A stretch of DNA of 64,000 nt from JAXMAR01 sp046350295. Lineage in GTDB: Bacteria; Planctomycetota; Planctomycetia; Gemmatales; Gemmataceae. The stretch's first letter is position 1. Each line of letters begins with the position of its first letter. Shown here piece after piece: positions 50,462 through 58,444 of this stretch. The stretch covers positions 124,001 through 188,000 of the forward strand of contig JAXMAR010000005.1 in NCBI GenBank assembly GCA_046350295.1. Direction: 5' to 3'. A program made the position numbers and the translations under genes. The notes beneath the pieces were generated by a model. It worked only from the letters and a program-made list of their open reading frames with translations, ran no database searches and was not told the DNA's origin.

Positions 50462-51301
50462 ATGCTGACCGATCCGATCTGCTATCGCCTGTTCGAGCGC
50501 CGGCCGGACACTCTGTTCGCGCTGCTCGGCATGTCCGCCGCGGCGGCGCTCGAGATGGCGGCCCACTACGACTTTCACGCGCTCGAGTTCAAGGCGACCG
50601 CGCACCGCTGCGATGGTGTCTTCCTTCCCAAGGAGCCCGGGCTGCCGGTCTACTTCCTTGAGACGCAGTTCTATCCCTTGCCGAGTGTCTACGCCGATGT
50701 CCTCGCCAAGGCCTTTACTTACTTGAAGCAGAACGATCCGAGCCAGTCGTTTCACGCCGTCGTCCTGTTCGCGAACCGCAAGCTCGCGCCCACGGGCGTG
50801 AAACCATACCAGGCTCTCCTGGACGCGGGAATCCTGCGCGCCTTCTATCTGGATGAGATGCCGGACTTGAAGGACGCGCCATTGGGACTGGCGATTCTCT
50901 ATCTACTTCGCGAAAAGGACGAAGGGGCGGCCCCGGCCGCTCGAGCCTTGGTCGCGCGGGCGAAGAGCGAAATCCGGGATGATTCCCTCCGCGCTGATCT
51001 GCTAGAATTGATCAAAACGGTGGTGATCCAAACGCTGCCGCGACTGGGCCGCGAGGAGATTGAGGCCATGCTTCAGCTACATGACATCCGCGAGACGCGG
51101 GTATTTCAGGAAGGCCGAGAAGAAGGCCGACAGGAGGGCCGGCAGGAGGGCCGGCAGGAAGGGCGTGAGGAGGGCCGGCAGGAAGGCTTGCGGGAAGCCA
51201 TTGTCATGATGGCTTCGAACAAGATGTCCGCCGCTGACATCGCCCGCATTCTTCAACTTGATCTCGAGGTTGTGCAGAGAGCCTTGAACCGAGGCGCATG
51301 A
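50462..51301 (+). CDS. Rpn-family nuclease (DUF2887, PD-(D/E)XK)
   Basis: The 279-residue protein starts MLTDPICYRLFERRPDTLFA. It has the nuclease core with Asp in HRCDGVFLPKE and Glu/Gln in VYFLETQFYP. Rpn proteins promote recombination and many are mobile. A slippage-prone tract of (E)GRQEG repeats follows at about residues 216-240 and a C-terminal helix-turn-helix-like tail (MSAADIARILQLDLEVVQRA). It overlaps the next short gene by 4 bases. A long ATG upstream at 50451 is out of frame. Confidence 0.85.
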   Translation: MLTDPICYRLFERRPDTLFALLGMSAAAALEMAAHYDFHALEFKATAHRCDGVFLPKEPGLPVYFLETQFYPLPSVYADVLAKAFTYLKQNDPSQSFHAVVLFANRKLAPTGVKPYQALLDAGILRAFYLDEMPDLKDAPLGLAILYLLREKDEGAAPAARALVARAKSEIRDDSLRADLLELIKTVVIQTLPRLGREEIEAMLQLHDIRETRVFQEGREEGRQEGRQEGRQEGREEGRQEGLREAIVMMASNKMSAADIARILQLDLEVVQRALNRGA

Positions 51302-51519
51302 GGTTGATCGTGTTGCAACTGCATGACATCCGCGAATCGCGCGTCTATCAGGAGGGCCGAGAGGAAGCCCTGCGCGAAGTCGTCGTCAAGATGGCATCTC
51401 ACAACATGTCCGCCGCCGAAATCGTCCGCATACTCAAACTTGACCTTGCTGTTGTCGAAAGAGCGTTGGCGGAGAACGTCGATCCACCGGTAGTCATTCG
51501 TGTTTCTTCGCGGCTTTGA
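51298..51519 (+). CDS. Partial duplicate of the Rpn C-terminal tail
   Basis: The 73-residue product reads LQLHDIRESRVYQEGREEAL and then MSAAEIVRILKLDLAVVERA, closely matching the last ~80 residues of the preceding Rpn protein without its repeat tract and nuclease core. It starts at an ATGA overlap and its last codons overlap the convergent gene at 51494. It may be a small regulatory protein or a leftover of duplication. Confidence 0.6.
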   Translation: MRLIVLQLHDIRESRVYQEGREEALREVVVKMASHNMSAAEIVRILKLDLAVVERALAENVDPPVVIRVSSRL

Positions 51520-53326
51520 GCAACTCCACGATCGAGCGCCGATCGACGTGGTCGCGCAGCAGCACGGTATCCTCGTTCGACCACCACAGCTGCCCCGAGT
51601 GAATCCAGAAGCCGTTGTTCGTGCCGTTCCGCGAGATCATCGGCAGCTCGTCCTTGTCGCCGCGCTTGCCGGCCAGCACCTTGCGGCTCCAGCCGGTCTT
51701 CATGTCGGCGAAGAGGTAGATGCCGTATTCCTTCTCGTTGGAGAAGATGAGGTCGAGCTTGCCGTCGCCGTCGAGGTCGTGGAAGACGATGCCGCTGCGA
51801 CCCTGGCGGTAATCATGTTGAAAGGGTGCGACGGGTAGTTCAAACGGCAAAGCGCACCATCCTTTGCCCGGTGTGAAGCCCATTACCGTCTTCTTCTCGT
51901 TCACGTACAGAAGTTGAGACGATCCCGTTCCTTCGAGATCCAGCAAACGCCATCCGCGGTCCTCCCCATCGAACCACTCACGAGTAATTCGCACGTCCTT
52001 TTTCTCAAAATCCCTGTTCGTTACCCAGGCTCCATCGCGAAAATCCCAACCCTTGGCCTTGCTAAACATCAGATCGAGCGCGGAAAGGCCTTTGCCAAAC
52101 AAGCCAAAGTGGACCGTCGCAAAACCGTCCTTGGAATCCGGGAACTTGAACGGAAAAGTGGTTTCTTTCCACTCCGCTTTCTTGTTGTCCCAAAGCCGCC
52201 CAATCGATCGAGGTCCGACGACGACATCCAAAAAACCATCTTGGTCTATGTCGAGCAGGAAGAGGCCGTTTTCCTCAAGCAAGGCATTATGGATTCCTCC
52301 GATTTCGAAGCGGAAGGGTGTCTGCTGTAGGTTTTTCTCCAGCCGCTCCGCCGCTTCCTTGAACGTCAAGAACTTCACGCGCTTGCCGTACTTCTCCACC
52401 GCGTAGTCGATCAGTTCCACCACCTGCTCCGCCTTGATCCAGCCGTGGGGGTGGAAGACCATCGAGAATACGCCCTTCTTGATGACCGTGCAATCGAGGG
52501 CGGCTTTCCAGTCGCGGACCGTCTGCGGGTTGAACGGCTTGTGGCGGTGCTGCGCCTGCCAGTCGCTCGGCGTCATGCACGGGAACTCCCAGCATTGCCG
52601 GCCGATCATGTACGGGTACGGGTAGTTCTCGATCCAGTTGACGAAGCTGCGATCGGCCGGGAAATACGCCTTGAAGCGCTCGACCCCGTCCTCGTCCAGC
52701 GTCAGCTCCTTGGGCAATTCCGGGTCCTTTGACGTGTAGACCATGAAGACGCTCGAATCGAGGCTCAGGAACCGCTTCTTCTCGGTCACCTTGTTGAAGA
52801 TCTCGGCGAAGAAGCGCGGGCTCGGCGTGTTGAGCGAATCGCAGCAGGGCATGCGGAACGCCACCGGCTTGTTCCCAGGGATAGCGTGTATCAGGTCGAC
52901 GCACTCGTCGTAGGTCGCCCTGGCCCGCTTGAAGCCGTTCTTGAAGAAGGGGCAGGGATGCTCGACCGTGTGGCACTCCAGGCTCAGCCCCTCCTTGAGG
53001 AAATCTTGCAGCCGCGGATCGTCCGGCTCGACCTTGCACGTCATGATGCTCACCGGCGCCCGGCCGTCGATCTTTTTGAGGCGGTCGAGGATGGGGCGGA
53101 GGTAGGCCTCGTATTTCTTGGGATCACGCATGTCGTCGATGGCGAGGATGACGACGGCGTCGACGCCTTTCTCGCCGACCCACTGCGGCGTGATGAGCTT
53201 GGGGAACGTGTGCGACGGATAGTAGAGGTTCAGCTCGTCGAGATACGCGAGGCGGTTGCCGTCTTTCCCTTGGGCGAGCGCGGCGGGGGCGAGTAGGACA
53301 AGAGAGGCGAAGGAGAGGAGTCGCAT
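51494..53326 (-). CDS. Secreted polysaccharide deacetylase/FG-GAP protein
   Basis: The 610-residue exported protein has a signal peptide (RLLSFASLVLLAPAALA). A polysaccharide-deacetylase-like barrel occupies residues about 45-340 (VVILAIDDMRDPKKYEAYLR with the DD pair, LSLECHTVEHPC with the metal His, VFSMVFHPHGWI). FG-GAP/VCBS repeats follow (LFLLDIDQDGFLDVVVGPRS, IVFHDLDGDGKLDLIFSNEK). It probably acts on surface or environmental polysaccharide. A central stretch (51830-52300) is visibly less GC-rich than the rest. The 3' end overlaps the Rpn-tail gene by 26 bases. Confidence 0.85.
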   Translation of the reverse strand: MRLLSFASLVLLAPAALAQGKDGNRLAYLDELNLYYPSHTFPKLITPQWVGEKGVDAVVILAIDDMRDPKKYEAYLRPILDRLKKIDGRAPVSIMTCKVEPDDPRLQDFLKEGLSLECHTVEHPCPFFKNGFKRARATYDECVDLIHAIPGNKPVAFRMPCCDSLNTPSPRFFAEIFNKVTEKKRFLSLDSSVFMVYTSKDPELPKELTLDEDGVERFKAYFPADRSFVNWIENYPYPYMIGRQCWEFPCMTPSDWQAQHRHKPFNPQTVRDWKAALDCTVIKKGVFSMVFHPHGWIKAEQVVELIDYAVEKYGKRVKFLTFKEAAERLEKNLQQTPFRFEIGGIHNALLEENGLFLLDIDQDGFLDVVVGPRSIGRLWDNKKAEWKETTFPFKFPDSKDGFATVHFGLFGKGLSALDLMFSKAKGWDFRDGAWVTNRDFEKKDVRITREWFDGEDRGWRLLDLEGTGSSQLLYVNEKKTVMGFTPGKGWCALPFELPVAPFQHDYRQGRSGIVFHDLDGDGKLDLIFSNEKEYGIYLFADMKTGWSRKVLAGKRGDKDELPMISRNGTNNGFWIHSGQLWWSNEDTVLLRDHVDRRSIVELLKAAKKHE

Positions 53327-53341
53327 GGTCGATCTCCAGAT

Positions 53342-53422
53342 GGCGAGCGTCGAGGTGTAAGCCCGACGTGTCGTCGCGCCGAGCGTTTGCGTTCACGTCG
53401 GGCTTACGCCGCGACGCTTGCC
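53342..53422. repeat. 81-bp inverted repeat R3, copy 2
   Basis: The 29-bp arms (53342-53370 and 53394-53422) match with three differences. The loop is a reverse-complement relative of the loop in copy 1 at 29561-29642, so the copies are in opposite orientation. Confidence 0.85.
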
Positions 53423-53451
53423 TTTGTCAACATGGTAACCCGTTTTCAGAC

Positions 53452-54150
53452 ATGGTAAACAACGAAACGCCGCGGCTGCTCGTCACCGACTTCGACGGCA
53501 CGATGACGCGGCACGACTTCTATCAACTGTTCTGCGACCGCTACCTGCCCCAGGGCATCGCCGAGATCTGGGATCGCTACCGCGCCGGCGAATTGTCCCA
53601 CTTCGACGCCATGCGGCTCATCTTCAGCGGGGCCGCGCCGGGCGAGGAGGCGCTGCTGGCCCTGACGCGCGAGGCCGGCATCGATCCGGAGTTGCCGCGT
53701 TTGCTCCGGGAGCTTGGCGACGCCGGCTGGCAGGTTGTCGTCGTCTCCGCCGGCTGCCGCTGGTACATCGACCGCATCCTGCGCGAGGCCGGCGTCGACC
53801 TTGTCGTCCACGCCAACCCGGGGGCGATCGAGGAAGGCCGGCTCATGATGCGCCGGCCAGTCGCTTCCCCGTTTCCCTCGGCGCTGGCGGGGGTCGACAA
53901 GGCGGCCGTGGTGCGCTGGGGGCAGTCGGCCGGACGGATGGTCGCCTATGCGGGAGACGGCCTGCTCGACCTGGAGGCGGCGCTGCTCGTCCCGCCCCGG
54001 CTCCGTTTCGCCAAGGCGGACCTGGCGAGAGCCTTGGCGGAGCACGGCGAGCCGTTTCAGCCGTTTGACGCATGGCGCGAGGTGGTCGCGGCGTGCAGCA
54101 CGGCGGCTGCAAAAACAAATGGCGCCGCGGCTCCGTCGAATAGAATTTGA
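53452..54150 (+). CDS. HAD-superfamily phosphatase (MtnX/SerB-like)
   Basis: The 232-residue enzyme has motif I LLVTDFDGTMTRHDF with the nucleophile Asp, motif II VVVVSAGCRWYI, and motif IV AYAGDGLLDLEAALL. The helical cap after motif I (FDAMRLIFSGAAPGEEALLA) suits the phosphoserine phosphatase/MtnX group, which acts on small phosphate esters, for example in methionine salvage. No mtn genes are adjacent. The ATG at 53452 comes directly before the conserved start; the frame is open into repeat R3. Confidence 0.83.
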   Translation: MVNNETPRLLVTDFDGTMTRHDFYQLFCDRYLPQGIAEIWDRYRAGELSHFDAMRLIFSGAAPGEEALLALTREAGIDPELPRLLRELGDAGWQVVVVSAGCRWYIDRILREAGVDLVVHANPGAIEEGRLMMRRPVASPFPSALAGVDKAAVVRWGQSAGRMVAYAGDGLLDLEAALLVPPRLRFAKADLARALAEHGEPFQPFDAWREVVAACSTAAAKTNGAAAPSNRI

Positions 54151-54230
54151 TTGCCCCCTCCTTTCGCCCCTGAAACCTCCGTCAGGTGTCAGGGGTATCA
54201 CCATTGCGCACCCGGAGGCGCGGGGCCACC

Positions 54231-54788
54231 GTGGAAAACGCGGACGGTTTGCTGGTTAAACGTTGCCTGCGGGGAGATGCGCAAGCGATGCGTGCCCTGG
54301 TGGAGCGCTTCCAGCCCGAAGTCTTCGGCCTGTGCATCCGTATCCTGCATCACCGGCACGACGCGGAAGACGTGGCCCAGGAAGTGTTCCTGCGCATCTT
54401 CCGCAGCCTGCGCCGCTGGGACCAGCGCCGCCCTCTGCGTCCCTGGGTCATGGGAATCACGGTCAACCGCTGCCGCACCTGGCTGACGCAGCGCAAGCGC
54501 CGCCCCGAGCCGGTGGAGTATCTGCAAGAGGTCGCGGGGCAGCAGCCGGTGGACGACGGCTCCGAGCTGGCTCGCGAAATACAGGCGGCTCTGAGTGAGC
54601 TGCGGGTGGAATACCGCAGCGCCTTCCTCTTGTTTCATGAGCAAGGACTGCCGTATGACGAGATCGCTCAGGCTCTCAGAAAGCCCGTGGGGACGGTGAA
54701 GACCTGGCTGCACCGGGCGCGGCTGGAGATGCTGGAACGGCTGCGGCGACGCGGCATGGTGTCCGAGGTTGAGCATGAAGTGCCATGA
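54231..54788 (+). CDS. ECF-type RNA polymerase sigma factor
   Basis: The 185-residue protein has sigma region 2 (LVERFQPEVFGLCIRILHHR, then DAEDVAQEVFLRIFRSLRRW) and region 4 (LSELRVEYRSAFLLFHEQGL, IAQALRKPVGTVKTWLHRAR). Such factors redirect RNA polymerase in response to envelope signals. A GTG at 54231 gives a start shortly before region 2; GGAGG is 13 bases away, so the start is uncertain. It overlaps the anti-sigma gene. Confidence 0.92.
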   Translation: MENADGLLVKRCLRGDAQAMRALVERFQPEVFGLCIRILHHRHDAEDVAQEVFLRIFRSLRRWDQRRPLRPWVMGITVNRCRTWLTQRKRRPEPVEYLQEVAGQQPVDDGSELAREIQAALSELRVEYRSAFLLFHEQGLPYDEIAQALRKPVGTVKTWLHRARLEMLERLRRRGMVSEVEHEVP

Positions 54789-55461
54789 ATGCGAGGCCTG
54801 GATCGAACGCTGGCTCGACGCCACAGGCGCCGCGCGTCCGTCCGAGCCGGCCGATCTTCCCGATCACCTCGCGGAATGCCGGTCCTGCCGGGAGCAATAT
54901 GCGGCGGCGCAGCGTCTGATCGAGGGCGTCAAGGCGCTGCCGCGCGTGGCCGCTCCCCGTGATTTCACCGAGCGGATCGTGCAGCGCGTGCTGGCCGATC
55001 GCGTCGAGCGGCGGCGCCGGCTGACGTGGCGTCTGAGTTTCACCGCCGCCCTCGCGGCCTCGATCGTCTTGATGTTGATCGGCGGCTATTTCTTTGCCCC
55101 CGGACCGAAGGCTCCCGACGTGGCGGTGGTCAGCCCTACGCCGAAGCCTGAGCCGGCCCCCGAAGCGCCGCCCGTGCTCGCCAAGCGGGTCGACGAGGCG
55201 AAAGAAAAGGTCGCGGCCCTCACCGGCAAGCTGACGGAGAAGACGGTGGAGCACGCCAAGCAGCTCTTCGCCGCCGCCCCGACGATCGAGTTCAATCCGA
55301 TGGGCGAAGGCGTGTTGCCGTCCGAGCCGATCGACGCCGCCGCCTCCCTGCGTCGCGCCGGCGCCGAGTTGACCGCGAGCATGGCCCCGGTGACGCGCTC
55401 GGCCCGCCGCGCCATGGACTTTTTCCGCCGCGAAATCTCCACTTTCGAAGTCAAGCAGTAA
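54775..55461 (+). CDS. Anti-sigma factor with zinc finger (zf-HC2)
   Basis: The 228-residue membrane protein begins MKCHECEAWIERWLD and contains HLAECRSCREQY, the His-x3-Cys-x2-Cys zinc site that holds the sigma factor. One membrane helix follows (FTAALAASIVLMLIGGYFFA) and then a Pro/Lys-rich and helical periplasmic part. The start lies inside the sigma gene (14-base overlap), so both are translated together; release of the sigma factor probably follows a signal at the membrane. Confidence 0.88.
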   Translation: MKCHECEAWIERWLDATGAARPSEPADLPDHLAECRSCREQYAAAQRLIEGVKALPRVAAPRDFTERIVQRVLADRVERRRRLTWRLSFTAALAASIVLMLIGGYFFAPGPKAPDVAVVSPTPKPEPAPEAPPVLAKRVDEAKEKVAALTGKLTEKTVEHAKQLFAAAPTIEFNPMGEGVLPSEPIDAAASLRRAGAELTASMAPVTRSARRAMDFFRREISTFEVKQ

Positions 55462-55464
55462 ATC

Positions 55465-57147
55465 ATGCGCGCGCGCCGCCTTCCCCTGGTTCTCGCCTTC
55501 GCTCTCCTTCCCGGCCTCCTGCCCGGCGCCCTCTTTGGCCAGGAGCACCCGCGCCAGCCGCTCTTGAAGCTCGTCCCCGCGGACTTCGGCTTCACCCTCG
55601 TCGTCCAGGACCTGCGCGACCAGCTCGAACGCTGGGGGAAATCCGAATGGCTCAAGAAGATGGAGGAGACTCCGCTCGTGCAGCTTGTCCTCAAGAGCGA
55701 TGAGCTGCGCGATCTCCGCAAGATGCTCGACGACCTGCCGACCTATGTCGGCGTCGATTGGCCGACGCTGCGCGATGAAGTGCTGGGGGACGCCATCGTC
55801 CTCGCCTACCGCCCGCCGCCGCCGGACAAGCCGAAGGAGGAGAACGGCCTGCTGCTGCTCCGCGCCCGCCGCCCGGAGCTGCTTGGCAAGATCATGAGCC
55901 GGCTCAACGAGCTGCAGAAGAAGAGCGGTGAGCTGAAGGACCTGGAGGCCCTCGAGCATCGCGGCGTCAAGTACTGGCGCCGCGTCCACGAGAAGAACTC
56001 GCACTACTACGCGCTCAAGGATGGCTTGCTCATTGTCGCCGCGTCGGACGAGCTCATGCGCCAGCTGCTGGACAGCACACTCAAGGAGCCGGGCGAGAAC
56101 CTGTGGTCGCGCGCCATCGCGAAGGCGGCCGTGCCGCGCTCCTTCGTGTCGCTGGCCGTGAACCCGCGCGCCTTCGACGCCGAGCTGGCCAAGGCGGGCA
56201 AGGACGGGGACCTCTTCAAGACGAAGTTCGCCCCCTACTGGCAAGCGCTCGAAGCGCTCGTCCTCAACGTCCGCATGGATGACAGCGTCGAGCTGCGCGT
56301 GTCCCTGCAAGGCAAGGCGAAGGATAGCTCTGTGGCGGCGAAGCGGCTGTTCGCGCCCCGGCCCACCAGCCCCCTCTGGGCCCACTTTCCCAAGAAGTCG
56401 GCGATCCTGACCGTCACCGGCCAGATCGATCTATCCATCCTCGACGGCGCCTGGGACGATCTGTGGCCTCCGGCCGCCCGCAAGATGCTCCTGGAGAACC
56501 TGCAGAAGGTGGTCGGCCCCGTGCTCGGCCTCGACGTCGCGAAAGATTTGCTCCCCAACCTCGGCCCCGACTGGGGCGTCTGCGTCTTCGGCTCGGACAA
56601 CCCGAAGAACGTCCCTCAGGTCGTCTTCGCCCTTGCCGCCCGTCCGGGAGACAAGGACGTCAACGCCGACCAGGCGCTCTACCGCGGTCTCCAGTTCCTC
56701 GCCGGCCTCGCCGTCTTCGATTACAACCGCAACCATCCCGATCCGATCCGCATTCACACACTCCACCAGGATAAAGTCGAGGTGAAGTGCCTCGTCAACG
56801 ACAAGGCGTTTCCCCCCGGCTTCCAGCCCGCCTTCGCCCTCAAAGACGGCTACCTGCTCGTCGCCACGTCCCCTGAAGCTATCCTCCGCTTCCATAAGGA
56901 GGCGGCCGTGTCATCGAGCGCGGAGAGCCTCTTCCTCCGCTTCTCCGCCAAGGAGTTGAGCAAGCAGCTCAAGCTCCACCAGGACCTGTTGGCCGATCAG
57001 ATCGCCGAGCGCAACGGCATCCCGCGCGACGCCGCGCTGGAGGCGATCCGGGCCGCGTCCCTCGTCTTCGGCGTCTTCGACCGTTTCGAGCTGGCGACGA
57101 CGAGCCGGGACCGCGAGCTGACGGTCATCCTGCGCGTGACGCCGTAG
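55465..57147 (+). CDS. Secreted hypothetical protein (560 aa), third gene of the sigma operon
   Basis: The protein has a signal peptide (RLPLVLAFALLPGLLPGALF). The long mature part alternates beta strands and helices, with segments like LVPADFGFTLVVQDLRDQLE, LGDAIVLAYRPPPPDKP, YYALKDGLLIVAASDELMRQ and a repeat of the last pattern (FALKDGYLLVATSPEAILRF). This duplication suggests two copies of one domain, as in the DUF3352-like envelope proteins. It starts 3 bases after the anti-sigma stop, so it is likely in the same operon. The function is unknown. Confidence 0.78.
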   Translation: MRARRLPLVLAFALLPGLLPGALFGQEHPRQPLLKLVPADFGFTLVVQDLRDQLERWGKSEWLKKMEETPLVQLVLKSDELRDLRKMLDDLPTYVGVDWPTLRDEVLGDAIVLAYRPPPPDKPKEENGLLLLRARRPELLGKIMSRLNELQKKSGELKDLEALEHRGVKYWRRVHEKNSHYYALKDGLLIVAASDELMRQLLDSTLKEPGENLWSRAIAKAAVPRSFVSLAVNPRAFDAELAKAGKDGDLFKTKFAPYWQALEALVLNVRMDDSVELRVSLQGKAKDSSVAAKRLFAPRPTSPLWAHFPKKSAILTVTGQIDLSILDGAWDDLWPPAARKMLLENLQKVVGPVLGLDVAKDLLPNLGPDWGVCVFGSDNPKNVPQVVFALAARPGDKDVNADQALYRGLQFLAGLAVFDYNRNHPDPIRIHTLHQDKVEVKCLVNDKAFPPGFQPAFALKDGYLLVATSPEAILRFHKEAAVSSSAESLFLRFSAKELSKQLKLHQDLLADQIAERNGIPRDAALEAIRAASLVFGVFDRFELATTSRDRELTVILRVTP

Positions 57148-57209
57148 GGCAAAGGCGAGCCGCGGCGCAAGCCCGCGGTTGTCGCGATGGCTGAGCGCGG
57201 CGCACGAAG

Positions 57210-57239
57210 AGGGACAGGGTGAGGCCCTGTCCCTTTTTT
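57210..57239 (+). terminator. Rho-independent terminator
   Basis: AGGGACAGGG and CCCTGTCCCT form a perfect 10-bp stem with a 5-base loop, followed by TTTTTT. It closes the sigma/anti-sigma operon. Confidence 0.88.
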
Positions 57240-57257
57240 CTTGGGTCTTTCAACTCA

Positions 57258-57650
57258 TCAAGAGGCCGCTTGCTTCTTTTTCTTCTTCGCCGGTCCGAGC
57301 ACGACTTTTTCCGCCTGGTCGGTCCCGGCTCGCAGTGTCACGTTGATTTGCCGGCCGGCCTTCAGGTCCGCGAAGGCGCCCTGCTTCATGGTCTTGTCCT
57401 TTTTCTTGCCGACGAGCTCCTCGATATCGGTCTTCTTGGTGATTGCGACCTTTTTCTCTTCGCTGGTCTTCGTCTTCTTGTTCGTGATCTTGACGAAGAT
57501 GGCGCCTTGGCCCGCCTCCTTGCCTTCTTCCACCTTGGCGATCGTCCCCTTGATCGCCTTGGCCTTTTTCTTCTTCTTCTGCGCGTCCGCATCCGACGCG
57601 GTGAAAACAAATAGCGCAGCCAGCACCAGTGCCGAACCCATGCGGAGCAT
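57258..57650 (-). CDS. Secreted Lys-rich protein (130 aa)
   Basis: The protein has a signal peptide (MGSALVLAALFVFTASDADA). The mature domain begins and ends with Lys runs (QKKKKKAKAIKG, AKKKKKQ). In between is a beta-rich core (GTIAKVEEGKEAGQGAIFVK, then VAITKKTDIEELVGKKKDK) that looks like a small OB-type or metal-binding barrel. Similar Lys-rich exported proteins occur in planctomycetes. GGAGG lies 7 bases before the ATG. Confidence 0.75.
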   Translation of the reverse strand: MLRMGSALVLAALFVFTASDADAQKKKKKAKAIKGTIAKVEEGKEAGQGAIFVKITNKKTKTSEEKKVAITKKTDIEELVGKKKDKTMKQGAFADLKAGRQINVTLRAGTDQAEKVVLGPAKKKKKQAAS

Positions 57651-57868
57651 GACACGACCTCCAAAGTTGCCCGACGTGTGTGGTTTTCTCGTGCCGGCTC
57701 GCGCTGGGTCGGCGCAACTCACGCGCCGACCGCGGCCGACTTCTATTCAACACGGCGGACGCGCGGCGGTTAGCCGGTCTAATCGCTTTTTAATCTCTGG
57801 TAGAGAGAACTGGTAGAGAGAAAAGGAGCAGGGTGAAAGGCGTCTCTTCGCCCGTAGAAATCAACCTC

Positions 57869-58321
57869 TCAACCCTGCTCCAAAAGCCGTCGTACGTGCT
57901 CGAGCAATGTCTCCGCGGTGAAGGGTTTCAGCAGCAGCGGATAGGTGGTTTCGGCGGGGACCTCCGTGTCGAGGAAGCCGGAAACCAGCAGGATCCGCGT
58001 TTCCGGGTGCATGTCGCGAACGCGCTCCGCCACGTCCAGCCCGCTCATGTTGGGCAGGCTCAGGTCCGAGATCAGGAGATGAATCGGGGCCTCGAAGCCC
58101 TGCGCCAGCGTCATCGCATCCATGCCCTGCGACGCCTCCAGCACGAGATAGCCATTCGCCTCCAGAATGCGGCGCAGGACGGCCCGCACTAGCGCCTCAT
58201 CATCGGCCACCAGGATGGTTTTCTGCCCTGACCGCGGAAGGTCTTTATTCCCCGGTATTTGCGACACGGGCGCCCCTTGGGGTAGGCGCGGACCGTACGC
58301 CGGATCGAGCACGCTCGGCAT
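57869..58321 (-). CDS. Stand-alone response-regulator receiver protein
   Basis: The 150-residue protein has about 35 residues of unstructured start and then a single receiver domain (KTILVADDEALVRAVLRRIL, phospho-Asp in LLISDLSLPNMSGLD, Lys in YPLLLKPFTAETLLEHV). There is no output domain, so it probably acts by protein contact or in a phosphorelay. GGAG lies 7 bases before the ATG at 58321. No kinase is adjacent. Confidence 0.88.
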   Translation of the reverse strand: MPSVLDPAYGPRLPQGAPVSQIPGNKDLPRSGQKTILVADDEALVRAVLRRILEANGYLVLEASQGMDAMTLAQGFEAPIHLLISDLSLPNMSGLDVAERVRDMHPETRILLVSGFLDTEVPAETTYPLLLKPFTAETLLEHVRRLLEQG

Positions 58322-58444
58322 GGGTTCACTCCTTGTGCCACCCACCCAATCGAAATCGGCGCTCGATTACAGACACGACTTTGGACGATTTTTCAAAAAA
58401 AAGAGCTGCGATAGACGCAAAACCAATATATGAAGATACTTATG

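Noticed and set aside
58380..58444. AT-rich segment downstream of the ABC permease gene as a terminator
   Set aside because: It has an A-run but no GC stem next to a T-tract on the right strand.
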